The notes under the pieces are model-generated. The model was not told the origin of the DNA, searched no databases, and was given only the letters and a program-made list of their open reading frames with translations. A program made the position numbers and the translations under genes. 32,813 nt of DNA from contig NZ_JMFG01000001.1 of NCBI RefSeq assembly GCF_000687145.1, positions 17,217-50,029 on the forward strand, given 5' to 3'. Of this stretch, positions 24,187 to 31,292 are shown piece by piece. The first letter of the stretch is position 1; each line of letters begins with the position of its first letter. Source of the stretch: Thermoanaerobaculum aquaticum. GTDB taxonomy: Bacteria; Acidobacteriota; Thermoanaerobaculia; Thermoanaerobaculales; Thermoanaerobaculaceae.

Positions 24187-25530
24187 TCAGCCCAGTCGTC
24201 TGAGGGCATTGGCCAGAAGCGCCAGGCCCTTTTGTGCGTCCTCTGGCGTGAGGTCCAAAAACGGACGGAGGCGAATGGACTTCTCACCGCAAGGCAAAAG
24301 CAAAAGCCCCTCGGCACGGCAGGCTTCCACAGCCTTCTTCCGCGTTTCCGGGTTGGGAAGGTCAAAAGCGATCATCAAACCCCGTCCCCGAACCTGCGAG
24401 AGGAGCTGGGGGAACTCCCGCTCCAGCTGGTGAAGTCCGGCGAGAAGCTGAGCCCCCACCCGGCGAGCGTTCTCCACCAGGTTTTCTTCGGCAATGATCT
24501 CCAAAATCCTGGTGGAGCGCACCATGTCGGTGAGGTTGCCGCCCCAGGTGGAGTTGATGCGCGAGGAAACTCGGAACACGTTGTCCGGTACCTCGTCAAT
24601 GCGCCGGTTGGCGGCAAACCCGCCCACCTGGACTTTCTTCCCGAAGGAAAAGAGGTCCGGCTCCACGCCTAAGCCTTCAAACGCCCACATGGTGCCGGTC
24701 AGGCCCAGGCCGGTTTGCACCTCGTCGAAGATCAGGAGAAAGTCGTGCTGGTCTGCAAGCTTTCGCAAAGCTTTTAAGAACTCAGGCCGGAAGTGGTTGT
24801 CCCCGCCTTCCGCTTGAATGGGCTCGATGATGAGGCAGGCGATGTCGTCCCCGTACTGGGCCACCGCCTTTTCAATTTCGGCCAGGGCCCGGGCTTCTGC
24901 CGCTTCCACCTCGGCCAGATGTTCGGACAGGGGGAAGACGATTTTGGGGTTGGAGATCCGCGGCCAATCGAACTTGGGGAAGTAAGCGGTTTTCCGGGGA
25001 TCGGCAGTGTTGGTGAGGGAAAGGGTGTACCCGGAACGGCCGTGGAACGCTTGGCGGAAGTGCAGCACTTTGGTACCCACCGTCTCTGGAAGTCCTTTGG
25101 CCATGTTCTTGCGGATCTTCCAGTCGAAGGCTGCCTTGAGGGCGTTTTCCACGGCCAGCGCCCCCCCTTCGATGAAGAACAAGTGGGAGCGGTGGGAAGG
25201 GGGAACGGCCACCTCGGCAAAGGTAGCCACGAACTCGGCGAAGAAGCGGGTGTAGACGTCGGAGTTGGCAGGCTTGTGCAACGCCGCCAAAAGCAGCCGC
25301 TCGCGAAACTCGGGATCGGCAAGCCCGGGGTGGTTCCAGCCTAACGCCTGGGAGGCAAAGTTGGAGAAGAAGTCCAGGTAGGTTTTGTTTTCCCTCTCGT
25401 CTACCAGGTACGAACCTCGCGAGCGCTCCAGGTCCGGCACAATGTGGAAACCGTCCACCAGCATGTGGGAACGGAGCACATCGTGGACCTGCGAAGCGTT
25501 GAGTCGGATGGCTTTGGTGGCTGTGGCCAT
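24187..25530 (-). CDS. lat: L-lysine 6-transaminase
   Basis: This 447-aa class III PLP aminotransferase should move the epsilon-amino group of lysine to 2-oxoglutarate, giving 2-aminoadipate 6-semialdehyde and glutamate. Sequence features specific to this group include YLDFFSNFASQALGWNHP, FFIEGGALAVENALKAAFDWK, FRQAFHGRSGYTLSLTNT, IIEPIQAEGGDNHF, FDEVQTGLGLTGTMWAFE and the Schiff-base Lys in FGKKVQVGG. The start ATG 25530 has GGGAGGG upstream. The gene lies 81 bp after infC, where ribosomal protein genes rpmI and rplT usually lie. It probably serves lysine breakdown or osmolyte/aminoadipate formation; no partner dehydrogenase is in the window. Confidence 0.9.
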   Translation of the reverse strand: MATATKAIRLNASQVHDVLRSHMLVDGFHIVPDLERSRGSYLVDERENKTYLDFFSNFASQALGWNHPGLADPEFRERLLLAALHKPANSDVYTRFFAEFVATFAEVAVPPSHRSHLFFIEGGALAVENALKAAFDWKIRKNMAKGLPETVGTKVLHFRQAFHGRSGYTLSLTNTADPRKTAYFPKFDWPRISNPKIVFPLSEHLAEVEAAEARALAEIEKAVAQYGDDIACLIIEPIQAEGGDNHFRPEFLKALRKLADQHDFLLIFDEVQTGLGLTGTMWAFEGLGVEPDLFSFGKKVQVGGFAANRRIDEVPDNVFRVSSRINSTWGGNLTDMVRSTRILEIIAEENLVENARRVGAQLLAGLHQLEREFPQLLSQVRGRGLMIAFDLPNPETRKKAVEACRAEGLLLLPCGEKSIRLRPFLDLTPEDAQKGLALLANALRRLG

Positions 25531-25550
25531 GGGAACCCTCCCTACAACGA

Positions 25551-25582
25551 GAAGCTTTTGCTAGCTTCCCCTTAAAAAGCTT
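25551..25582. promoter_or_regulatory. Overlapping inverted repeats in the infC-lat gap
   Basis: AAGCTTTT (25552-25559) can pair with AAAAGCTT (25575-25582). Alternatively GAAGCT (25551-25556) pairs with AGCTTC (25563-25568). The two stems share bases and exclude each other. They lie in the leader of lat if the mRNA reads through from infC. No poly-T follows on the lat-sense strand. Confidence 0.35.
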
Positions 25583-25611
25583 GGATCCGCCGCAAAACCT
25601 TGTTACGTCAC

Positions 25612-26148
25612 TTACGACGAGCCGCGGCGGAGCGGCACGAAGACCATGGTGAGATCCCGCCCACCGTCGGCCATGGAGGCGTCCTTTTCCACCTTGGCCA
25701 CGTCGGCCAAGGCTTCCCGCACCCGTTCCAGCACCTCGTAGCCGTTCTCCAAGCGCCGCATTTCCCGCCGCCGAAACATGATGGTGACCTTCACGTGCTT
25801 GCCCTCGGCGAGGAAGCGCTTGACCATGTTGAGCTTGGTTTGAAAGTCGTGATCCGCCACCCCGGGCCGAAACTTCACTTCCTTGACCTCGATTTGGTGC
25901 TCCTTCTTGCGCGCTTCCCGGGCTTTCTTTTCCTGCTCGTAGCGGTACTTGCCCCAGTCCATGATTTTGCACACGATGGGGCGAGCGGTAGGCGCAACTT
26001 CAACCAAATCAAGTCCCCTCTGGCGGGCCAACTCGAGGGCATGCTCGATGGGGACGATACCCACCTGGGTACCGTCAGCATCGATGAGGCGCACCGGCGA
26101 AAGCCGGATCATTTCGTTAATCCTTACCCGATCTCGATCGTCTGCGAT
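25612..26148 (-). CDS. infC: Translation initiation factor IF-3 with AUC start codon
   Basis: IF-3 binds the 30S subunit and checks start-codon choice. The first ATG (26112) gives MIRLSPVRLIDADG and would cut off the conserved N-terminal RINE segment. The same frame continues upstream as IADDRDRVRINE, and the family conserves RVRINE before the R-LID strand. Immediately before this lies GAGGAGGG followed by AAAC and ATC at 26148-26146, with no ATG, GTG or TTG at that place. I therefore place the start at ATC, giving 178 aa, the usual size. AUC and AUU starts are known for infC and mediate autoregulation. Later motifs VCKIMDWGKYRYEQEKK and the C-terminal GKHVKVTIMFRRREM domain are intact. Confidence 0.93.
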   Translation of the reverse strand: MADDRDRVRINEMIRLSPVRLIDADGTQVGIVPIEHALELARQRGLDLVEVAPTARPIVCKIMDWGKYRYEQEKKAREARKKEHQIEVKEVKFRPGVADHDFQTKLNMVKRFLAEGKHVKVTIMFRRREMRRLENGYEVLERVREALADVAKVEKDASMADGGRDLTMVFVPLRRGSS

Positions 26149-26152
26149 GTTT

Positions 26153-26160
26153 CCCTCCTC
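26153..26160 (-). promoter_or_regulatory. Shine-Dalgarno that sets the AUC start of infC
   Basis: GAGGAGGG on the minus strand, 4-5 nt before ATC 26148. It is too far (more than 40 nt) from ATG 26112 to serve it. This is the main argument for the non-canonical start. Confidence 0.75.
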
Positions 26161-26212
26161 GTGGAACCTGGCTTAGCCCAGAGCTCCACCTCCTGCCCTG
26201 CAGGACAGAGGC

Positions 26213-26221
26213 ATTATAGCA
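26213..26221 (-). promoter_or_regulatory. Extended -10 promoter of infC
   Basis: TGCTATAAT on the minus strand is a perfect TATAAT with the TG extension. Transcription would start near 26206 and leave a leader of about 58 nt. That leader contains a CCTGC-AGG-GCAGG hairpin before the Shine-Dalgarno. The infC-lat pair can thus be expressed separately from the upstream CoA-binding gene. Confidence 0.6.
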
Positions 26222-26237
26222 AGCGGCAATAAAAGCT

Positions 26238-26684
26238 CTAGCCCTGCACCAGGCGGCGGTGCTCCACCATCATGCAGCGGTCCATCACCACCGCCAGGCC
26301 GGCAGTCCGAGCTTTGTCGGCGGCGGCGTTGTGCGCCAGACCCTTTTGCATCCAAACCGCTTTGGCACCGCGGGCAATGGCCTGATCCACGATTTCCGGG
26401 ATGAACTCGGGACGGCGGAAGATGTCCACCACATCAACCTTGATGTCTTTCGGGATGTCGCTCAGGGTGGGGTAGGCCCGCTCGCCCAGCACCTCCCGGA
26501 CGTTGGGGTTGACGGGGATGATGCGGTAGCCCTGGGCCTTGAGGTACGCAGCTACCTGGTACGACTCGCGCTCGGGGTTGTCGGAAAGCCCCACCACCGC
26601 CACGGTCTTGGCCTCCTCGAGGATCGCCTTGATTTCCTCGTCGCTGGCGTTGGCCAACGGAAACTCGCAGAACTCGGTACTCAT
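26238..26684 (-). CDS. CoA-binding domain protein (YccU type)
   Basis: This 148-aa single-domain Rossmann protein shows TVAVVGLSDNPERESYQVAAYL, the glycine loop, then YRIIPVNPNVREVLGERAYPTLSDIP and AVWMQKGLAHNAAADKA, as in the CoA-binding family related to the succinyl-CoA synthetase N-domain. The family's physiological role is unclear. ATG 26684 has GGGGAGGAAC upstream. It is divergent from the cytochrome operon, with 141 bp between the two start codons, and is followed after 89 bp by infC, which has its own promoter. Confidence 0.88.
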   Translation of the reverse strand: MSTEFCEFPLANASDEEIKAILEEAKTVAVVGLSDNPERESYQVAAYLKAQGYRIIPVNPNVREVLGERAYPTLSDIPKDIKVDVVDIFRRPEFIPEIVDQAIARGAKAVWMQKGLAHNAAADKARTAGLAVVMDRCMMVEHRRLVQG

Positions 26685-26748
26685 GAGGTGTTCCTCCCCA
26701 CTTGGGCATGATAGCTCACCATCAATAACTTTATGGTTCTAAGCATGG

Positions 26749-26777
26749 TTGACAGTATCGGCAACAGGGATTATACT
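26749..26777 (+). promoter_or_regulatory. Near-consensus sigma-70 promoter of the cytochrome/porin operon
   Basis: TTGACA (26749-26754), 17-bp spacer, TATACT (26772-26777); only one base differs from the consensus hexamers. It is the best promoter in the window. Transcription would start near 26784. Confidence 0.85.
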
Positions 26778-26791
26778 TTTTTGTGACAGCT

Positions 26792-26806
26792 GGGGGGTAA
26801 ACCCCC
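26792..26806 (+). promoter_or_regulatory. Hairpin in the 5' leader of the cytochrome operon
   Basis: GGGGGG (26792-26797), loop TAAA, CCCCC (26802-26806), about 8 nt after the likely start site and 9 nt before GGGAGG. It could protect the mRNA 5' end or modulate ribosome access. Confidence 0.45.
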
Positions 26807-26825
26807 TAATCTGCGGGAGGTGCTT

Positions 26826-27188
26826 GTGAACGGGAAAACAAGGTTTAAAGCCTGGATGGCCGCGGTGGTGCCGGTGCTAGCCGTGGCGGTGGGTTTGGTT
26901 TGGGCTGCCGACAAGGCTCCGGACGGGAAGACCCTGTTCCGCGAGTACTGCAAGCCCTGTCATGGGCCCGATTCACCCAACGGTGAGGTCACGCCCATGA
27001 CCCTCATCCAGGACCAGTGGGAGCGCTTCTTCAAGGAAAAGCTGGTGCCCTCGCACGGCAACCTGGACGATCCCAAGGGAAGCGGGAAGAAGCTCCTGGA
27101 GGTGTTGACGCCGGAGCTTCTGGAAAAAATCAAGAAGTTCGCTTTGGAACACGCTGCGGATTCCGAACACCCCATGACTTGTGGCTAA
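26826..27188 (+). CDS. Small monoheme cytochrome c
   Basis: The 120-aa exported protein has an N-terminal signal segment (KTRFKAWMAAVVPVLAVAVGLVWA, cleaved near residue 28, written here as its hydrophobic run) and one heme-binding site, CKPCH at 42-46. The remainder, with DQWERFF and GKKLLEVLTPELLEKIKKFALEH, is helical, as in class I cytochromes c. It should be a soluble or anchored periplasmic electron carrier. I choose GTG 26826, 5 nt after GGGAGG. GTG 26820, the nearest alternative, would overlap the Shine-Dalgarno. It is the first gene of a cytochrome-porin-octaheme set, 16 nt before the porin start. Confidence 0.85.
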   Translation: MNGKTRFKAWMAAVVPVLAVAVGLVWAADKAPDGKTLFREYCKPCHGPDSPNGEVTPMTLIQDQWERFFKEKLVPSHGNLDDPKGSGKKLLEVLTPELLEKIKKFALEHAADSEHPMTCG

Positions 27189-27204
27189 GAAAGGAGGCCC
27201 AAAC

Positions 27205-28842
27205 ATGAAACGTGTTTTTGCATCGTTCCTGCTCCTGGTTGCTCCGCTTGCCGTCTTTGGCCAGCAGAGCAGCCAAGACGAAGCGGAAAAGCTACGGCAG
27301 CAACTGAAGGAAATCGAAAAGCGCTTGCAAAAGGTGGAAAAGCAGGCGGCCCAGGACCGTATTCGGTTCGGTGGCGACTACCGCTTTGAGGCCCATTCCA
27401 TTGCTGCCACGATCCCCGACTATTACGACGGCATGGCCCTGCAAGCGGGGTTGGTGAACACCATGTTCTACTACGGGGCGACGGGTCAGCTCCCCACCTC
27501 GCCGGCGGCGGTGCAGCAGTTCATCGCTTCGCACTACGGCGACTACCTGTACTTCACCAACTCGCTAACGTTTGACCAGCTGAAGAGCGCCATGGCTTCT
27601 TTCCCGCCGCAAATGCAGCAGCAGCTCATGATGATGCTACTCCCCGGTGCGTACCGGCACGGGTACGATGCCGACAACAGCCTCATGTACACCAACCGCC
27701 TGCGCCTCACCATGGATGCGGATGTGGCGGAAAACGTCACGTTTTCCGGCCGGCTCGCCATGTACAAGACCTGGGGGGACTCCACCGCGGTTCAGGTGTT
27801 CAACGGCCAAGCCAACAGCTTCAGCATTGACGGCAACACCGTAGGCGTGCCCAACTCCGACATCCTGCGCGTGGAGCGTGCCTACTTCACCTGGAACAAC
27901 ATTGCCGGTTTGCCGCTTTACCTGTCCATCGGTCGTAGGCCTTCCACCGGTGGTCCGCCCATGAACCTGCGCAAGGGCGAGCTGCGGGGCGGCACGCCCA
28001 TGGGCTCCCTCATTGACTTTCAGTTCGACGGCATCACCGTTGGCTACCATTTGGGTGAGCACTCCACCTTGCGGTTCTGCTACGGCCGCGGGTATGAGTC
28101 CGGCTTTGGCAACGGCGAGGTTTTGAAGCAGCCCGCCGACCGGCTTGAAGACGCCGACTTTTTCGGCATCAACTGGGACGTTTACAGCGACGACAACACC
28201 CTGCTGCAAACCACGGTGGCCCGGGCGTTCAACATCACCGACGGCTTTAACGGCCTCATCGTGCTGCCGGCCAACCCGCTTACCGGGCAACCGGTGAATG
28301 CGCCGGTGGTGATGCGGTTTACGCCTTCCGCCAACCTCGGCGATATGGACATTGCTGGCGTTCTCCTGAAGCGCAAGGACGGACCCTTCGATTGGTTCCT
28401 CAACGTCAACTACGTGAAGAGCCACCCTGACCCGGTGACCACCCCCTTTGGTGGTTTGTTCAGCGATCCCTTTGAGGTTCCCAAGTCCCATTCGGGATCC
28501 ATGTGGTACCTGGGGGGCCGCTACACCTTCAACAACGACCACACCATGGTGGGGTTGGAGTACAACCACGGCTCCAAGTACTGGTTCAACTTCACGCCGG
28601 CCCAGGACGACATCTTTGCCCCCAAGACCGCAGCTCGGGGCGATGTGGCCGAGGCTTACCTCATTCACCAGCTGGCCAAGCGCTTCTTCGTGCGGCTGGG
28701 AGTCATCAACTACCAGTACGACTATTCGGGCTCCAGCTGGCATCTGGGAGCCCCCAAGAAGCTGGATTCCAAGCCGATTCTGGGCTTCCCGACCTACGAC
28801 GACGCCACGGTGGTCACGCTTTCTATGACCGCCCGGTTCTAA
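27205..28842 (+). CDS. DUF3373-type outer-membrane porin
   Basis: The 545-aa protein has a signal peptide (MKRVFASFLLLVAPLAVFGQ). A short coiled coil follows (about 25-52, EAEKLRQQLKEIEKRLQKVE), then alternating beta-strand sequence to a terminal aromatic residue (TVVTLSMTARF), the usual outer-membrane barrel ending. Segments such as IRFGGDYRFEAHS, LMYTNRLRLTMDADV and ERAYFTWNNIAGLPLYLSIGRRPSTGGPP match the DUF3373 family of putative porins, often found beside multiheme cytochromes. It sits between a monoheme and an octaheme cytochrome, so it may house or serve an electron-transfer complex. ATG 27205 has AAGGAGG at 27191-27197. Confidence 0.85.
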   Translation: MKRVFASFLLLVAPLAVFGQQSSQDEAEKLRQQLKEIEKRLQKVEKQAAQDRIRFGGDYRFEAHSIAATIPDYYDGMALQAGLVNTMFYYGATGQLPTSPAAVQQFIASHYGDYLYFTNSLTFDQLKSAMASFPPQMQQQLMMMLLPGAYRHGYDADNSLMYTNRLRLTMDADVAENVTFSGRLAMYKTWGDSTAVQVFNGQANSFSIDGNTVGVPNSDILRVERAYFTWNNIAGLPLYLSIGRRPSTGGPPMNLRKGELRGGTPMGSLIDFQFDGITVGYHLGEHSTLRFCYGRGYESGFGNGEVLKQPADRLEDADFFGINWDVYSDDNTLLQTTVARAFNITDGFNGLIVLPANPLTGQPVNAPVVMRFTPSANLGDMDIAGVLLKRKDGPFDWFLNVNYVKSHPDPVTTPFGGLFSDPFEVPKSHSGSMWYLGGRYTFNNDHTMVGLEYNHGSKYWFNFTPAQDDIFAPKTAARGDVAEAYLIHQLAKRFFVRLGVINYQYDYSGSSWHLGAPKKLDSKPILGFPTYDDATVVTLSMTARF

Positions 28843-28849
28843 CGTGATT

Positions 28850-28884
28850 TTGGGGGCCAGCGTGCGCTGGCCCCCAACTCTTTT
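28850..28884 (+). terminator. Hairpin terminator or attenuator between porin and octaheme genes
   Basis: A perfect 12-bp stem (28850-28861 with 28866-28877, loop GTGC) is followed by CTCTTTT. The T-run is broken, so termination is probably partial. It would let the octaheme gene be read at a lower level than the porin. Confidence 0.7.
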
Positions 28885-28899
28885 CAAAAGGGGGGAGAA

Positions 28900-30303
28900 A
28901 TGAGGTTTCAAAGAGGAGTGATTTGGGCCATGCTCTTGGCTGCGCCACTTGCCGCCAAAGAGTACAGCCACCAGAAGTACTTCGAGCACTACGAAGGAAC
29001 CAAGACCTGTTTGAGCTGCCACGAAAAGGAAGCCAAGAGCTTCTTCCGCTCGCAGCACTACCAATGGCGCGGGCAAACCCCTAACCTGGTGAACGCCCGC
29101 GGTCAACGGTTGGGGAAGATCAACACCATTAACGACTTTTGCACCAACCCCAGGGCTTCCTGGATTGGTGTGGTGAAGAACTCCCGGGGCGAGGCGATTT
29201 CTGAAGGTTGCTCCAAGTGCCACGCCGGCCTTGGGCTCATGCCCTCCGAACAGGAAACCCCGGAGCAACTGGCCAACATTGACTGCTTGATTTGCCATGC
29301 CCAGGGCTACCAGCGGGATCTGTACCCCGACGGTCAGGGGGGCTGGGTTTGGAAGCCCGTCCTCTGGAAAAACCAGGAGGGGCTGGATGCGGTGGCCAAG
29401 CGCATTGGCATGCCCACCCGCAATACCTGCTTGCGCTGCCACGCCGGCTCCGGTGGTGGCCCCAACTTCAAGCGCGGGGACTTGGAGTACGCCCTTGCTG
29501 ACACCACCCGGGACTTCGATGTGCACATGGGCACCGACGGCGCCAACCTCCAGTGCATTGACTGCCACAAGGGCGAGGACCACCGGGTGCGCGGGCGGGG
29601 GAGCGACCTCTCCGGTACCGACTTTCCGGCCAAGCCGCTTTCCTGTGACGATGGTACCTGCCACGATTCCCGTCCCCATCCGGCGGAGGTCTTAAACCTC
29701 CACGCCCAACGGGTGGCTTGCCCCACCTGCCACATTCCTACCTTTGCCAAGGCCGATGCCACCGACATGGTGCGCGATTGGTCCAAGCCGGCATACAACC
29801 AGGAAGCCGACAAGTGGTCAGCAACGATCGAGTTCGCCAAGGACGTGAAGCCCGTGTACGCCTGGTTTAACGGCACCACCTGGGCGCAGCTCCCCGGTGA
29901 GCCGGTGAAGCTGCAGCCTGACGGTACGGTGGGCATGATGTTGCCGCAGGGCAGCCGGAAGGACCCCAAGGCGCGCATTTACCCGTTCAAGCTGCACCGT
30001 GGTGTGATGCCGGTGCTGGAAGGCAAGAACTACATCCTGCCCATTGCCGTGGAGGAGTTCTTTGCCGAAGGGGAGATCCACAAGGCCATCCAGCACGCCG
30101 CCGAAGAGATGTACGGCGTCAAGGACGCCCGTTACGGTTGGGTCAAGACCAAGCGGTACATGGGTATTTACCACGAGGTTGTGCCTAAGGAAAAGGCCTT
30201 AACCTGCTTGGATTGCCACGGTCCCAACGGCCGGCTGGACTGGAAGGCGCTGGGTTACGGTGCCGATCCCATCCTCCAGCGCTGGGCCAAGACCGGCAAA
30301 TAA
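28900..30303 (+). CDS. Octaheme c-type cytochrome, tetrathionate reductase (OTR) family
   Basis: The 467-aa periplasmic protein has a signal peptide (to about residue 19) and eight heme-binding sites. Seven are CXXCH: 37, 104, 129, 177, 219, 274 and 436. One is CX4CH: CDDGTCH at 249-255. The arrangement CLSCHEKEAKSFF, then LGKINTINDFCTNPRASW, then GCSKCHAGLG, is that of the octaheme tetrathionate-reductase family, which reduces sulfur oxyanions and some nitrogen oxides in vitro. Its true substrate here is unknown; metals via the neighbouring porin are possible. ATG 28900 follows GGGGGGAG. It is the third gene of the operon, behind a partial terminator. Confidence 0.9.
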   Translation: MRFQRGVIWAMLLAAPLAAKEYSHQKYFEHYEGTKTCLSCHEKEAKSFFRSQHYQWRGQTPNLVNARGQRLGKINTINDFCTNPRASWIGVVKNSRGEAISEGCSKCHAGLGLMPSEQETPEQLANIDCLICHAQGYQRDLYPDGQGGWVWKPVLWKNQEGLDAVAKRIGMPTRNTCLRCHAGSGGGPNFKRGDLEYALADTTRDFDVHMGTDGANLQCIDCHKGEDHRVRGRGSDLSGTDFPAKPLSCDDGTCHDSRPHPAEVLNLHAQRVACPTCHIPTFAKADATDMVRDWSKPAYNQEADKWSATIEFAKDVKPVYAWFNGTTWAQLPGEPVKLQPDGTVGMMLPQGSRKDPKARIYPFKLHRGVMPVLEGKNYILPIAVEEFFAEGEIHKAIQHAAEEMYGVKDARYGWVKTKRYMGIYHEVVPKEKALTCLDCHGPNGRLDWKALGYGADPILQRWAKTGK

Positions 30304-30330
30304 TCAAGAAAACGCAACCGCAACAAACCC

Positions 30331-30354
30331 AGGGGCGACCGGCCGGTCGCCCCT
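30331..30354. terminator. 24-bp perfect palindrome between convergent genes
   Basis: The arm AGGGGCGACCGG is followed directly by its exact reverse complement. It lies 27 nt after the octaheme stop and overlaps the pncA stop codon (30353-30355). As RNA it forms about 10 bp with a 4-nt loop, on either strand, so it can end both transcripts. T-rich stretches follow only weakly. Confidence 0.6.
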
Positions 30355-30958
30355 ATTCGTTTTCGATAAGCGTGACCCCGGCCTGGCGCAAGCGCTCCAG
30401 GGTCTTTTCCGTGTGCCCGGGGGGAGCCCCCACCGCCCGACAGGCGGGGAGAAACACCCTGGCGCCAAAGCCCAGCTCCACCGCGTCCAGGGCTGTGGCG
30501 GCCACGCAGTAATCGGTGGCCAGCCCCACCACGGTAACGGCGGTAACCCCCAGCTCCCGGAGGAAGCCGGCCAGCCCCGTAACGCGGTCCTTGCGGTTGT
30601 CCCGGAAGGCGGAGTAGGAGTCCACCCGGGGATCGGTGCCCTTGCGGATGATCATGCGGAAGAAACGGGTCTCCAAGCCCGGGTGGAAATCCGCTCCCCA
30701 GCTGCCGGCCACGCAGTGGTCAGGCCAAAGCACCTGCGGCTGGCCCTCTACCTCCACCACGTCCAGCACCTGCTTGCCCGGGTGGTTGGAGGCAAAGGAC
30801 ACGTGATCCTCGGGGTGCCAGTCCTGGCTTGCCACCACCACGGGAAAGCGGGTACACAGGCGGTTGATCACCGGCACCACCTCGTCCCCGTGGGGCACCG
30901 GCAAGGCGCCTCCTGGGCAAAAGTCGTTTTGCACGTCCACCACCAGCAGGGCTTCCAT
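30353..30958 (-). CDS. pncA: Nicotinamidase
   Basis: This 201-aa isochorismatase-fold hydrolase converts nicotinamide to nicotinate for NAD salvage. The catalytic triad is visible: Asp8 (VVDVQNDF), Lys106 (IRKGTD) and Cys151 (GLATDYCV). The metal site Asp46, His48 and His52 in SQDWHPEDH is also present, together with LWPDHCVAGSWGA, all characteristic of PncA. ATG 30958 lies 7 nt after the HU stop, with GAGGAAG as Shine-Dalgarno, so it is part of the fmt-rsmB-HU-pncA run. Its stop codon is inside a 24-bp palindrome. Confidence 0.92.
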   Translation of the reverse strand: MEALLVVDVQNDFCPGGALPVPHGDEVVPVINRLCTRFPVVVASQDWHPEDHVSFASNHPGKQVLDVVEVEGQPQVLWPDHCVAGSWGADFHPGLETRFFRMIIRKGTDPRVDSYSAFRDNRKDRVTGLAGFLRELGVTAVTVVGLATDYCVAATALDAVELGFGARVFLPACRAVGAPPGHTEKTLERLRQAGVTLIENE

Positions 30959-30965
30959 GGCTTCC

Positions 30966-31250
30966 TCACCGCTTGCTGTTCAGGATCTCCTTGAACTCCT
31001 TCGCTGGCCGAAAGCGCGCCACCCGCACCGGCGGGAGCTGAAGCTCCTCCCCGGTTTGGGGGTTGCGGGCCTTGCGAGCGGACCGCTCGCTGGCGTAAAA
31101 GATCCCCAGCCCCGGGATGGCCACCTTCTCGCCGGCGGCTACCCATTCCTGGAGGGCGTCCACCAAAATCTCCACCGCCCGAGCCGCGTGGGCCTTGGGC
31201 ATCCCGGTTTCAAACACAATTCTGGAAACAAGCTCGGCCTTTCCTGGCAT
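30966..31250 (-). CDS. HU-family DNA-binding protein
   Basis: The 94-aa nucleoid protein shows the HU/IHF signature: KAELVSRIVFETGMPKAHAARAVEILVDAL at the N-terminal dimer helices (shown here as the identifying stretch) and then GLGIFYASERSARKARNPQTG, with the conserved RxxRNPxTG of the DNA-binding arm. VPVRVARFRPAKEFKEIL-like residues close the protein. It should bend and compact DNA. ATG 31250 has AGGAGG about 5 nt upstream. It follows rsmB after 42 nt and precedes pncA. Confidence 0.94.
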   Translation of the reverse strand: MPGKAELVSRIVFETGMPKAHAARAVEILVDALQEWVAAGEKVAIPGLGIFYASERSARKARNPQTGEELQLPPVRVARFRPAKEFKEILNSKR

Positions 31251-31292
31251 TCCTGCCTCCTGCTGTGTCTTACGTGTACCACTGCCGGTGGT

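Noticed and set aside
23929-24672. Plus-strand frames across the 216-bp gap
   Set aside because: They run antisense into the transaminase gene, cross its terminator and show no known motif.
26110-26112. ATG 26112 as the infC start
   Set aside because: It would delete the conserved RINE segment and has no Shine-Dalgarno at usable distance.
26173-26237. Short GTG-started upstream frame before infC
   Set aside because: The Shine-Dalgarno directly abuts the GTG and the 21-codon product has no support.
27637-29679. 680-codon open frame on the minus strand
   Set aside because: It lies antisense to the porin and octaheme genes, whose signal peptide and heme motifs are clear. It is a by-product of high GC and third-position bias.
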